Shown: in pieces, positions 32,016 to 42,885 of the stretch
Position numbering within the stretch: the first letter of the stretch is position 1
Layout: each line of letters begins with the position of its first letter
NCBI GenBank assembly: GCA_032718565.1
Contig: JAVGVS010000024.1
Location: 2,178,452 to 2,242,451 of the forward strand
Direction of reading: 5' to 3'
Origin: Distichodus sexfasciatus
Lineage: Eukaryota > Chordata > Actinopteri > Characiformes > Distichodontidae
DNA length: 64,000 nucleotides
The notes under the pieces: model-generated
Seen by the model: only the letters and a program-made list of their open reading frames with translations
What the model was told of the DNA's origin: nothing
Database searches by the model: none
Translations under genes and position numbers: made by a program

Positions 32016-32115
32016 ATGTTGTAGTACTCGAGACCAGTTTTTGAAAGCCGCGGTCTTGTCTCCGACTCGGGAGTTTATTTGGAGACCAGCCGAGACCACA
32101 ACTCTGAGAATATTG
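32016..32115. repeat. CGAGACC-rich degenerate repeat
   Basis: Repeated variants of CGAGACCAG, GTCTTGTCTCCGACTCGG and GAGACCAGCCGAGACC. A related run of GAGACCGAGACAAGACC lies at 54255-54345. Confidence 0.5.
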
Positions 32116-32476
32116 CATTAAAACTCTTTGAGACCGACGCAGGCATTTTGTGTTGTTTATTAATTAGTGTTTTAATAACTCAGAACCCCTTTAACTTACA
32201 GACACCACACACACACACCGTCAGAATCACAAGACTTTCAACTTACCAGACATTATATTCATTCCTCTGTGTGTAAAATTATTTCTGTGTAATTCCATGC
32301 ACAAAAACTACAGTAAATGCGTAATTACATAACTCGTGATGTAAACACATTTGCGACACTCATATGGAACGCCATCATGCGCAAAAAAGGCCAAAAGCAG
32401 CACATTTTAGAGGCCAAAATTAATCCAAACTGGATTCATTCAAAATTACCCAAAATCTTAGTATTTCTTCCATTTT
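32116..32476. other. Spacer with short CA run
   Basis: ACACACACACAC at 32207-32219. Nothing else recognised. Confidence 0.35.
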
Positions 32477-32490
32477 ATATTGTTAGCGAG

Positions 32491-32839
32491 GGCGGCACGG
32501 TGGCGCAGTGGTTAGTGCCGCTGCCTCACAGCGCGAAGGTCCTGGGTTCGAACCCTGGGGACGACCGTAGGGCCCTTCTGTGTGGAGTTTGCGTGCTCTC
32601 CCCGTGTTTGCGTGGGTTTCCTCCGGGTGCTCCGGTTTCCTCCCACAGTCCAAAGGCATGCAATGTAGGTGAATTGGCGACTCTAAAAAATTGGCCTCAT
32701 AAGGTGTGTATGTGTGTGCCCTGCAGTGTGTTGGTGCCTGGCCAGGGTTGTTTCCTGCCTAGCGCCCGTGAGCTCCCGGGATAGGCTCCGGTCCCCACCG
32801 CGACCCCAGTTGGGATTAAGTGGTTCGGGTAATGAATGA
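32491..32839 (+). mobile_element. SINE-1, full-length, with target-site duplication
   Basis: A box TGGCGCAGTGG (32501-32511) and B box GGTTCGAACCC (32545-32555) show a tRNA-derived Pol III promoter. The body contains CTCCCCGTGTTTGCGTGGGT and the end is AATGAATGAA. It is flanked by ATATTGTTAGCGAG (32477-32490) and ATATTGTTAGAGAG (32840-32853), a 14-bp duplication with one mismatch. The 155-codon frame that covers it is the SINE read through. Confidence 0.92.
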
Positions 32840-32853
32840 ATATTGTTAGAGAG

Positions 32854-34124
32854 TAATTAATAGGGAAAAATTAATATATAAAAATGTATTTTGTTGTCAA
32901 ATAATTTTATCCTGAATCCAGATAGATACCAAATGGATAAAGAAGTGTTTCCGCCTGTTTAACCTTATTGTTCTTCACAGCACTAAGCCGTAGAATGTCT
33001 CTGGATAATAACAAATCTGCAGCCAATAAAACAGCGAGTTTGGCCTTGAGGAGTGTCTGTTGAGTTTAACATATGATGTGGTCAGCGTTCAACTTTCCGA
33101 GGCCACGTCTTTCGAAGTCATGACCATCTACATCACTTGACTCCCACATTGCATAACAGCTTAACACTTTATGTGTTAGGATTCACTGACGGCAGCGCCA
33201 ACCACTGCCAACATTTACTCTATAGATTAAGATAATAGATACGATAATTTATTCCAAAAATGTTCGGAATTTTGTAATTAGCACGGTAAAGTTATAAAAG
33301 GACACAGACACACAGTCACAAACTGTAAATGAACCAATGAACCAGAAATAAAGTGATGTGGTCTCTAATTTTTTTCCGGAGCTAAACATATAGATATTTA
33401 TCGTCACTGTCAGGCTGTAAGCTTTTAGGTCCAAACCGCTTATTTTTCAGGAAATTAAAAAAATAAAAAATATTCTAAATATATGAATATTGTGTCGTCA
33501 AAAGTCTCAACCTGTTTTCAACACTTTTCATTCGTTAAATATTTCTAAAACTGTCAGGCCAACGTGAAGCTATATATATATATATATATGTATCTTCCTG
33601 GCCCACTCTGTTACTAGGAGCTGAATACCTGAATGTCATGACAGTCTTACAAATTCCAATTGTTCAAAGGTGTTCATAGAAAGATAATTACGATAATTTA
33701 TAACAATTTATCATTTGTAGAATTCTTCACCAAATCCTGCTTAATTCCAGGTAAAAATTAAATGCTGAACAAATATCATATTACAGCTCCATCACTCGAT
33801 ATTACTCATGTTGTAGAACATCCAAGAAACACTAGGGGTCAGGCAATAACTACTTTTAAATCTGTCAGCGTGCCCCAAACCCAGACAGCCACCTAGAGAA
33901 CTGACTTTTACAGAATAAACACATCATATTTACTTGCACTAATAAATCTTACTACCACCTGGTGTCTTACTCCTGTCACAACATAACAACAACGTGTGAA
34001 GAATACATATATAACACATCATCCTGATACACAAAGTAGCAGGTTATAAGTTCATACTTAATAAATAGGGAATAATGAAGTGATTCACTGCAAGCATTTA
34101 TACGTAGATCAATCGTTATGACTT
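32854..34124. other. AT-rich non-coding stretch
   Basis: Contains a TA microsatellite (33571-33589). No credible coding frame or structured element. Confidence 0.4.
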
Positions 34125-34667
34125 TGGCCCCACGGGCGTTGGAATCTTGGATAACGTATTTTTGTTGCGTTTTGTAGCTGCGCTTGATTGACTTCAGTGA
34201 GGCGTTACATTGGTGTTGGTTTGACGCTGTTTACCGCCAACTGGCAGCCCAATTTGTAGTTTGGTGTGTTTACCTGCGGGGCAGTAATCAGCTTGTCCAA
34301 AGTGTTTACCTGTGTGCTGAAATGTAAAATAAAAATATATAAAATATACAAATATAAAAGAGGAAATAAAACAAGTCTTGTGTCACATGAAGGACAGTCT
34401 TTGTGCTGCAGAGTTGCTTTTACATCACCCACTGAAGCGCACAACAGGAATATTAAACTAACTCAACGGAATCATGGGATATATTCGGTCCTCCAGGACG
34501 TCAACCGAACGCCATATAAACACAACAGCAACATTTTCTTTGCGTTTGTCCGGATTTTGACAGAAATTGGCAGCAGGAAAACATTGCATGCAACGTGTAT
34601 TTGACGCCATCAGGAGGCGCAGCCGGCCGAACGCAGATCACAAACGCCTGTGTGGACGCTCTGACCC
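34125..34667 (+). mobile_element. Y-family element, longer copy
   Basis: Begins GGCCCCACGGGCGTTGGAAT and matches the 18491-18966 copy through TTGGTTTGACGCTGTTTACC and AACATTGCATGCAACG. It retains an AT-rich interior (34320-34480) absent from that copy but present at 62240-62480. The right terminus is eroded after ACGCTCTGACCC. Confidence 0.65.
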
Positions 34668-35067
34668 CTCTGGGGTCAGACGTTCCCCGGAAGCAGCACG
34701 GTTTTGTCCCTCGAGGACAGCCACCTTGACCGACCTGACCTGGGAAAGTCGGGTTCCCGGTGCCGAACTCTGGGATGTCTCACCCTGCTGCATTTCGGGA
34801 GTTTTCATGCAGCGTGTGCTGCTCGTTGAACGCTTGGATCCGGAGGAAGAAATGCGCAGTTTACGCTTTGTAAGGGTCACACAGTGGGTTCGCAGTTCCT
34901 TATTCGTACACAGCAGCACTATGGGGCTGGACAGGAGGGGCAAGTCCATCAGAAACTCCTTTACAGTCTCCTCACACACCGTGTTCTCTTCCAAGAGGGA
35001 AAACACTCCGCCTGGACGGTGGAACAATATGAAAAAGAAAAAATGTGTTAAAGTTTGACCAATAGTA
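34668..35067. other. Unique segment with opposing frames
   Basis: Two frames of 129 and 163 codons overlap in opposite orientations. Part of each lies in the Y element. Neither has a domain, so no gene is called. Confidence 0.35.
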
Positions 35068-35272
35068 CATTCATGTACATTTATGGCATTTAGCAGATGA
35101 TCTCGTCCAGAGATGCCATTTTTCCATATTTTTATGGAGCAACTTGGGGTTAAGGGTCTTGTTCAGGGATCGATTGATAATGGTGCTTGAGGTAGTATTT
35201 GAACCTATGACCACTTGGTTCAGAGGTGAGTGGCCTAACCACTAGACCAGCACCACCCGCCCAATGATGCAG
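35068..35272 (-). mobile_element. SINE-2, nearly full copy
   Basis: The complement reads GGTGCTGGTCTAGTGGTTAG (A box), CATAGGTTCAAATACTACC (B box), ACCCTTAACCCCAAGTTGC, and the tail ATCATCTGCTAAATGCCATA then AATGTACATGAATG. Confidence 0.8.
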
Positions 35273-35283
35273 TTTTAGCCATT

Positions 35284-35885
35284 TCTGACTGCACGGCAAA
35301 ACCAGTTGCTTGTTACAAAGGAGGTTTCCAAGAAAAACGAGCGTTTATGTTGCGTGGGGTAAAATTGTGGATTTCTTGTTTTTAGTGTTTTGAAACAGTG
35401 GAAGGTCTATACTGTACTGTTGTGAATAAATTTCGCTGAAAAACTTACTCTTTCCATCCTAAAAACGTGACTTTCTTGAGGTGAGGAATTCAATTCCAGC
35501 AGAATGTTAAAAGTTTCTGTTTTGACCGCTCTACTCCAATATTTACGCTAAATCCACTTGTTGACTAGTGTGAAGATATTTCTCCGGAATCCATCTTCGT
35601 CTCCCGGGTTCAGTTAACCTAACGCAGGTAGGCTATCCGTGTGGCTGTGAATGCAGCGTAGGCTACCGTAAATGCAAACGTAGGTGCAACTGCACCGCAG
35701 ATTTCTCCGTTTCTCACTTGGCGTGACAGGAGAAACCCGACTCCTTTGAATGTTGATATCTCAGTCATATGTCGTCCCATTCATGCGATATAGGTATCGT
35801 TTTGAAGGTTGATTTATGCCCTTTCATGAAAACATCATAACTCAATTTTGCGACAAGCGACTGGTTTTGCTGTGCAGAGTCACAT
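35284..35885 (+). mobile_element. X-family MITE, third copy
   Basis: Starts near TCTGACTGCACGGCAAAACC and ends GACTGGTTTTGCTGTGCAGA then GTCACA. It matches the 9764-10375 copy through AGGTAGGCTATCCGTGTGGC and GAATGTTGATATCTCAGTCA. It has small indels: an extra CTGAAAAACTTACTC segment near 35440, and a shortened right terminus. Confidence 0.85.
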
Positions 35886-37656
35886 TTTATTTTGAACAGC
35901 CAGAGTACTGCAGGTTGTAAAGCAATTTTTACTCTCTGAGCACCATAGATTTTAAACAGAAAGAATGAATCAAACTGGAATCAAATAAAAATGGATATTT
36001 ATGGAGAACAAGCACCAACTCAATGGGTTGAGAAGAGCTTTTAGAGGTTGAAGAACAACTAAAATAAATAAAAGTTTTTAGAAGTCACATAAGGCATCTC
36101 AAAATTACTAATCAATATATACTAGACTGAGCTAAGCTGGTAAGATCCGGTCCAGTGTGATAGAGAAGGAATGTAAACATTTATAGATTTTGTGTGTGTT
36201 ATAATCTATGGTTTGTCAGTTCACCAATTTCCCAAGATCCTATATTATCTGTTTTTTGGACATCCATTTGGGTCTGTACTGCCTCTACATTCACTGTAAG
36301 TTGATAAAAATGGTAAATTGTGTTAGCATTCATTTACGAATGTAAGAAATCGTGTGCTTAAACGAGCCATTTCAATTTCTCCCATACTTCTACATCATAC
36401 ACAGTAGGGACCATTAAATTACTGTCATGGTGGGTGTCGTGTGGCTCAAAAAAAGGGGTCAAAAAAAGGAGGTAGAAGCGGGGGATGAGTGGCACTTGAT
36501 TTATTCACAATTGACATAAAGGAAAAATACCAAAACAATACGGTTGTCTTCGTAACCGGCAAACAAAAAAAAGAAACTCAAAAACCGGTGGTCTCGTGCC
36601 CCCGCTGCCTCTCAAGCAGCTCACGCCCCTTGGGGGTCTCCAAACCGGAACCTTACGACGCACTCCTAAATCCCAATGTCTGGGAAAGTCGAAAGGAGCC
36701 GTTCCTGTTCCCACACAAGAGAAAAGCCCAAGGCAACTGCAACCAAAATGGAGGCCCACGTCGGCGGGCAGCACGAGTCTGAAAGTGTGAAGAAAAAATG
36801 CAAACAGAATGAAACAGGCAGAAAACTTAAACGTAAATCCGGAACTCCACAACAAACGATCCACACGACACGCAGGGTTGAGGGAGAAGAACTCAAAATA
36901 CTCACCGGATTGGCTGGTTTAAATAACGAAACGAGCTAATAAAGAAATAAACCAATTGCGAACCAAGAGCTAAATCATAACCAGGTGAAAACGATCAAAC
37001 TGAAAGTAAGGCCGCGTTCTAATTCACCCGTGAACTACTGAGGAAAGGGCGCATGAAGTGCAGACAAAACCCAGAAGTGGGGAGCGAACTAACGGGGCGG
37101 TACACAGCTACGCAAAACTTACCATGATCTAATCCACATGAAGGGAGGACAACGAAACATGATCCCCAAGACAGACTTACCTCTCAGACTCAGAACTCCG
37201 GGGACCGTGAACGTGGCACGGCCGCTGAAGACGGCGCGGTCGAGACAATTACAGAGTAACAGAATATTACAGAAAAAATTCTGAAGAAAAAAGGGCTGAA
37301 GACTTTTATGCAACTGATGCAAGATGCCTAAAAATGTCTGTACCTCATCATTTTCGGAATGAAAGGAATTTGAGAACTGGCATCAAATCATAAGACTCAT
37401 AAGACTTTGACTTTCATTAAAACCAAAAAACCCCACTTTTAATTCCAAAGTACTTTTAATGTCAGCTACTTGAGTACATTTAGTCCAACTGGTGACTTGC
37501 AGGTTCTCTCTGTAAGGAAACTTCATTTACGTAGGTGTACACTTCAGGTGTTCTATACACTGCTGCTCTTTGGAATCCCGCCAGTTTCTCCAGAATCAGT
37601 TCTACATCTCTACACTAAACAGTAGTCGACCACCTGGCTGTAAAATTCAACCCGCA
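35886..37656. other. Region downstream of the receptor exon, no second exon found
   Basis: I searched the minus strand for a helix-7 exon (an NPxxY-type motif after an acceptor). The best acceptor-like site, CTTTACAG-type TTTCCTTACAG near 37510, leads to a stop after about 14 codons. The segment 36430-37150 has a distinct purine-rich texture and an AATAAA on the minus strand near 36505. It could be an unrecognised repeat. No gene is called. Confidence 0.35.
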
Positions 37657-38379
37657 CTAACCTGGAATATGTGCGGTGAGTGTGAGCAGCGATATGATGC
37701 TGAAGATCTTCGCCAGTCGTTTGTTGACCGCCTGATCTCTCTGCGTCTGCTTCGCGCTCCTGAAGATGGTGAGCAAAATGTGGGCATAGAAATAAAGGTT
37801 GAGAGGGATGAAGACCACCAATTTCAACAACAGCAGAACGCTCATGGCCTTGTCGTTGATGTAGGAGAAGCAGGTTAGCTGGACGCCGTCGAGATGATGG
37901 ACGTGACCCTGTAGACTCCACTGGCACACCTCCTTGATCGCCACCGGCACAAACGGCAAGATGAGATGCAGAACCAGAAAGGCCTGGCTGTTGACCACCC
38001 GACCCTTAGCCCAAACCACGGTGAGGTAGATGGAGAAGGAGATGAAGGAGGCGTAGTGGAAGGAACCCGAGCTGGTGAACTGCTTCATCTTGACCATCAT
38101 CTCGCAAACCCACGATCCCAGCAGCCACTTGCCGTGGGTCTTCCAGTGGATGGTGAGAGGCCAGAGCGCGAGGCTGACCAGGTTGCAGGCGGTGCTCCCG
38201 AGGACGAAGGCGGCCACGTTCCTCTTGATTTGTCTCCGCCGGCTGCACAGGCTGGACACCAGCGACATTAGGACGTAGAGGTTCAGCCCCAGACCTGGCA
38301 CCAACAAGACAATCTTGGAGCAAGCACAGAGGTTCAGGTAAGAGCTGATGTTGCACGGATTGGTCCAGCTGTAATTCAT
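37657..38379 (-). CDS. Atypical class A (rhodopsin-like) GPCR, first exon or truncated gene
   Basis: A 240-codon frame from an ATG with A at -3. The N-terminus has two N-glycosylation sites (N2, N10). Helix 1 spans about 20-44 with N33 at the 1.50 position. Helix 2 spans about 54-77, with N66 where D2.50 is expected and P74 following. C92 opens helix 3 and C170 in loop 2 can form the usual disulfide. The DRY triplet is replaced by SIY (116-118) before LTVV. Helix 5 has P192. Helix 6 ends with AHIP (236-239) in place of CWxP. The frame stops at GGT TAG, but CCAG/GTTAGT there is a good splice donor (exon end 37662, phase 1). So helix 7 is either on an unseen exon or lost. It is an orphan-like receptor of the plasma membrane. 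A faint GPR160-like look in helix 3 (FxxGFHY-type) is only an impression. The subfamily is not identified. Confidence 0.8.
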   Translation of the reverse strand: MNYSWTNPCNISSYLNLCACSKIVLLVPGLGLNLYVLMSLVSSLCSRRRQIKRNVAAFVLGSTACNLVSLALWPLTIHWKTHGKWLLGSWVCEMMVKMKQFTSSGSFHYASFISFSIYLTVVWAKGRVVNSQAFLVLHLILPFVPVAIKEVCQWSLQGHVHHLDGVQLTCFSYINDKAMSVLLLLKLVVFIPLNLYFYAHILLTIFRSAKQTQRDQAVNKRLAKIFSIISLLTLTAHIPG

Positions 38380-39350
38380 GATTTACGATCTCGAGCTCCC
38401 TTTGTCTGATAAAGTATGACAAGCCAGAGTGGAGTTAGCAGATTGATGATAGGGAAAGCGAAATTTGCTCTTGTTCATTAGCTCGCTTCGTCCGACAGAA
38501 TGGAACTGCCGTAGCTATATTCATCACTCAAACCCGCTGGAGTGTGTCCGTGCTCTCCCCCCGTGCTGCTTTTTATTTTCCTCTTGTTCTCCAGACGTTT
38601 GCCCAAAGGGGCCAATTACAAAGGGTTTCAGGTCATAATCCCTTAATTCTACTTATCTGGATTAACCTTCTTGTATTACCGAGAAGATCCTTCGACGATG
38701 GTATATTAACTTATGAAACCCTTCAGACTTCAAGACGAATATTAAACTATCATGTGGAATATCTGTAACTGAGGAAGTCCCAGATATTTCACTCAGCAAA
38801 ACAAAGACCAAACCCCAGCAGCGCATACACACAGATTTCCCACCCAGCAATAAGTTGTTAAAATGAAAGTGGTTTCAAATAGAGCCGGGCGATTCATGCC
38901 CCACCAGGGTTAATCATCCGGATCCATTAAATAACTCACGAGTCACGAAGATGAGGTCTCCATTAACCTGAATCCATCGAGTCATAACTACACCATGACT
39001 AAAATATAAACCCCATCATGTACATACACACCTCTTATAATCATTAACTCATTATAAGATCAATACAGACGTAGTTGCCAGTACAGCTGCTAAAAATCTC
39101 ATCACCACCACACTCAAATGAGGGATCCCAACAACTGAATCCTCTTGTAGACTACGGGACTCGTGTCAAGCGAATCAGTAGCACGGTGTAAAGCACATCC
39201 ATCCATGAGTTAATCTGTCGGTTAACATCCTCTACTTGAAAATAAATATTTTCTGACTGAAGTGTCTTGAAAACCCGGATCAGTTTAGTGAGTGACTCGG
39301 AGGGAGCCGAATCCTGAAAAGGAACCGAATATTACAGCTCTAGTTTCACA
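38380..39350. promoter_or_regulatory. Region upstream of the receptor gene
   Basis: Repeat-free DNA immediately 5' of the minus-strand GPCR, so any core promoter should lie here. CCAATTACAAAGGG (SOX/LEF-like ACAAAG) and CCCTTAATTCTACTTATCTGG lie at 38610-38670. No clear TATA box close to the start codon was found. Frames here are chance. Confidence 0.3.
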
Positions 39351-40475
39351 GACGACTTTCTCAGACGTCTCAAAAACATTGATATTTGGTTGAAAAGTAA
39401 ACGGTGAAACTCCATCTTTTTCGGTCGTTGAAAATACATCTATTAAAAGACGTTCCCTCCACCTCTAGGGACCTGTTGACACGTACTGTATGTAGATTTC
39501 TTCATAAACGCATTTTGTTTGATACGTTTGGGCCTTTCATTTACTCATAAACGGAGCTGTAGCCACCTCAAACACTCTCCAAAGTAAAGATTTTTCAAAA
39601 CGCTGGATTCTGTGGATAGGTGTAAACGAGTAAAATGCGGTTTTCTGAAAACGATGACGGTCAATGTGCATCATCAGGTGTACTTGAAGAGCTAGCGCAA
39701 ATAAAAGTAATACAGTGAAGCAAAGAGGAAGCAGCTCCAGCTCCCAGCCTCCGTTTGTTATCCTCGTTCTTGTTGAATCTGCTCCTTATCTGATTAATTA
39801 GCCCATGAAACACACATCATTAACTGAGCTACTTGATCCAACTCCGCTTCTGCGGAAATCGTCCTAATGAGGCTCCAAACCTATTTGTTTACTTCACTCG
39901 GAAGACATCAGGCATTTAAATGTGTCACGGGCTCGGGCTGATCAAGCACTAACGGCATCGGCATTGCAAGCAGCCAGTTGTAAACAGTTTATATGACAAA
40001 ATCGTGAGGTTCTGCGTAAGAGACAGGGAGGTCGCTAGGATTGAAAGGTTTAGCCCGTAACGGTGTGGTTAGGAACCCTAACCCTAACTCTCCTGCGTCT
40101 CACTCACTTCCTTAAAATATCATCATGCATCCATCTGGCCAATGACTTGAAAGACATAGCATTAAGAGGGACACTACGCCATCTAGTTTTCACTCGTAAA
40201 ACTGATTATAACAACAATGGGACAGAACATGGACAGCTGCTAGGTGGCTCGCTTGTTCATGCTAGCTGGCGTTTTCTATAGCTAACATTCAACTTCAACT
40301 GTCTAAATTAATGTTAAAATAGCCAACTACAATATTGCCTTTTCTTCCCCTTAAGTAAACGTAGGTAAAGTTGAGCAATTAACAATTACTGACGTCGACT
40401 TACAATTTCATTATGTATCATTCACTGTGAATTAATTCCTCTTCTGGCAACCTCAGAAATGTTACTTTTGCTTAA
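39351..40475. other. Non-coding stretch, partly repeat-like
   Basis: 39360-39720 has a texture like an eroded DNA transposon but no matching copy in this window. AACCCTAACCCTAAC at 40073-40087 is a two-unit telomere-like motif. 39720-40010 contains TCTGATTAATTAGCCC, a homeodomain-type palindrome. No gene. Confidence 0.35.
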
Positions 40476-40970
40476 GAGGCCGGTGTCCACCAAATGTAGT
40501 TTTTGCATTAGCAGCGTCTACTTTTACAGATCCCATGAGCTTCAGTGTTCAATGTGCTAAGCACCTTCAGCTGGGAAAACAAAAAACACTGGTGGAGATG
40601 TTTTTTATCGCGTTTGAAGTTTTGCAACAATGCTGGACTCGTCTAGGTGACTTCTCTCTTGCTAGCCAATCAAAGTTGAGCAAGGGGCGGGACATATATA
40701 ATCAAGAACTCATTAGCAATAATGGTGGCATATCTGGAGCAGCTGGAAAAGCTAACTAGTTCAAACGCTGCTGTTAATGCCACGGTAGGATTTCTCTCCA
40801 TCCCCATTATGTCAGGTAAACTACCGATCTCAAAGGAACAGGTTACAATGTTTACAGGAAATAGGAATGAACGTGGAAGTGGCTGATGATGCTTTTTGTA
40901 ACTTAGCAACAGCAAGCACTAAGAGAAGAGGCAAGAAAGCACAGAGAAAGTGTTCTGAAACTGCAACTTT
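40476..40970 (-). mobile_element. PIF/Harbinger remnant, second copy
   Basis: GAGGCCGGTGTCCACCAAAT matches the 27229-27834 termini, followed by GAGCTTCAGTGTTCAATGTGC and CAATCAAAGTTGAGCAAGGG blocks. The minus strand carries a decayed peptide (TCSFEIGSLPDIMGMERNP) matching the other copy's SFEMGSLADI...MERNR. The far terminus is lost. A TAGGGTTAGGGTTAG motif follows at about 40976. Confidence 0.7.
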
Positions 40971-41184
40971 AATTATAGGGTTAGGGTTAGAAACTTTTTA
41001 AGGTGGCTAAAGCCTCCCCAAAATAGACCTAACAACGTTCATGATAAAAGTCATATCTTTGACTTTGTCTGTTTAAAAATCCTACATAACATCTTCTTTC
41101 TGGCAGTTATTATGATGAGGAATCTGCTGACGGAAGTAAAAGTACAATTACAGTTTAACAACTGAATAAAATGAAGACTATAGT
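40971..41184. other. Spacer
   Basis: Nothing recognised beyond two telomere-like units. Confidence 0.35.
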
Positions 41185-41710
41185 CAGGATTTCTGCGATG
41201 TTGCGATTGCAACTTTTAACGCAAATTCAGCCAATCCCCGCAAATCATTCACAGCCTTGCAATTTTGAATAATTACCACAATTTTTCTGCAATTTCTGAC
41301 CAATCGTTGTCGTTTCCCGCAAAACAGTGAGATATATGTCAGTGAACTCGCTTCCTTGTTACATTTGAAGCACTTCAAATTTACCTTCAAAAATAACTAA
41401 AGGTTAATATAAGTAATAGTGGTTTTGTCAGTCGGTCAGTCATTATCTGAACCGAGGGGAAACCAGAGCCTATCCCGGGACTCCGGACGCGAGGAGGGAA
41501 CCAACACTGGGAGGGCGCCGACACACTGCAGGGTGCGTAGTGGTTTTGTTCGCTTCCTTTTAATTGATTGTTAATGAATAATTATAAAGAGAAATCACAA
41601 CTTCTTTCCACAACTTTGATTTGCTTCTGCAACTTGATTATTTATTTTTAGAAAAGCTGTCGCAAAATCAGGCATTTTAAGCCGCGACAATCTCAAAAAA
41701 GCCTGTGAAA
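41185..41710 (-). mobile_element. W-family element interrupted by a SINE
   Basis: TTTCTGCGATGTTGCGATTG, GCAAATTCAGCCAATCCCCG and GTGAACTCGCTTCCTTGTTA match the complement of 25650-26155. The second half (AATCACAACTTCTTTCCACA, AAGCCGCGACAATCTCAAAA) continues after a SINE-1 fragment at 41429-41537. Confidence 0.65.
41429..41537 (-). mobile_element. SINE-1 tail inserted in a W element, 12-bp target duplication
   Basis: TAGTGGTTTTGT occurs on both sides (41417-41428 and 41538-41549). The insert reads GTCATTATCTGAACCGAGGG, AGCCTATCCCGGGACTC and GACACACTGCAGGG, the complement of the SINE-1 3' part. A 5'-truncated retrotransposition event younger than the W element. Confidence 0.88.
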
Positions 41711-42768
41711 TTCTGGAGCGACAGTATAGTTGGAGAAGTCTGCTACTTAGTTTTTGAAGAGTTTGGTTTTTGTGCCTCCTTAACTAAAATGTCTTTTCTA
41801 TGTTCTTATTCATCAAAAGTTTCTTTTCTCCTCTTTTCTTTCCCTTTCATTCGAGCAGAAGAACAGCTTGAAGAACGAGCTCTGTTAATGTCTTGTGCTG
41901 AAATATTAAGCGCTAAACACCAAAGGGACGTCCTTTTCCGTGTTGTAAATGGTCTGCTCATGTACTGCTCTCCCCCACTGAAGAATCAGACAGCAAATCC
42001 ATTAATAGGCCTGCGCTGGAAAGTTTGTAAGAAAAACCAATTTAAAGTTATAATGGCACTAACCAACAGAATGCGTGAAGTGATGAGAATGGAACAAGCT
42101 TTTACAATACATTAATTTTACTCTCCTAAGACAGTATTGCATGGAGAGTGGCTGGTCATACAGCGTTCGGCTCAAAAAAAAAAGCGTCACACAGAAAAGC
42201 TTTTCATCAAACCAACCAAAGGTGATTTCAGCCGCCAAAATGGACTATGTAAATGCGGCTTGTCACGCAGGAGCCCTGCATTGCATCGTGGATGTTTCAT
42301 GTTCCTCGCCGGCTGCTTTTTGAAGTTGACAGAGATGCGGGACATTGGAGAAGGAGGGGAATTGATTGAAAATCGTGGCCTGGCTGCAGAGAAACTGCTT
42401 GATCTAAACAGGCTGTTGTCACGGCGGGTTGTCATTCAGTCGGCTGGACCGATCGCTCATCGGATGACAACTCTTTTAGCCGAGACGGGTTCCTGCTCGG
42501 CTGTCGGAGCCGGGGCGCAGCTCCATGAAAGTAATGACAAACCTCGTGGAATGGAAAAAGAAGGAGCTTTGATCATGAAATGTGTTGAACAAAGCTCTGT
42601 AGGTCTTGGAATTTCCGTCTTCACTTTGAGATCTCTGGTGTTGAAGGAGACGTACGGCCTCGAGGGGACATCAGTATGTCCGGCTAATCATGATCAATGT
42701 TGAAATGGTTGCTCATTTTTGGTTGAAAGTACCATGGAACTTCCTTCACGTTCCACGGCAGTTCGATA
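41711..42768. promoter_or_regulatory. Repeat-free block with long chance frames, candidate regulatory DNA
   Basis: Two plus-strand frames (136 and 188 codons, 41705-42115 and 42137-42703) lie end to end, which drew attention. Neither has a domain, signal peptide or coiled coil that I can recognise, and their composition looks random. An inverted motif GGGTTGTCATTCAG...CATCGGATGACAACTC lies near 42427-42472. A coding role is not excluded but is unsupported. Confidence 0.25.
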
Positions 42769-42876
42769 TTCATTCATTCACTTATTCAGTCATTATCCGA
42801 AGTGTTTAATCCCAACCGGGGTTGCGGGGTCGGGGAGGGGACCGGAGCCTATCCCAGGAAGTACGGACACAAGGCG
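42769..42876 (-). mobile_element. SINE-1 tail fragment
   Basis: ATTCATTCATTCACTTATTC then AGTGTTTAATCCCAACCGGG and GAGCCTATCCCAGGAAG are the complement of the SINE-1 3' end. Confidence 0.8.
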
Positions 42877-42885
42877 GCTATGCTA

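Noticed and set aside
32317..32784. 155-codon frame
   Set aside because: It covers a full SINE with Pol III boxes and target duplications, so it is transposon read-through.
34567..35058. 163-codon frame
   Set aside because: Starts inside a Y-family transposon and is shadowed by an antisense frame of 129 codons.
36489..36939. Three overlapping plus-strand frames near the receptor
   Set aside because: Different frames and both strands are open across the same purine-rich segment, and no domain is seen.
37610..37927. Minus-strand frame continuing past the receptor stop as a frameshifted C-terminus
   Set aside because: The shifted frame gives no membrane helix and no NPxxY motif. The splice-donor explanation fits better.
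40073..40090. Interstitial telomere repeat
   Set aside because: Only two to three CCCTAA units here and at 40976 and 49613. Too short to be meaningful.
42137..42703. 188-codon plus-strand frame
   Set aside because: No domain, signal or compositional bias of coding DNA. An overlapping antisense frame exists. Kept only as a note within the region entry.
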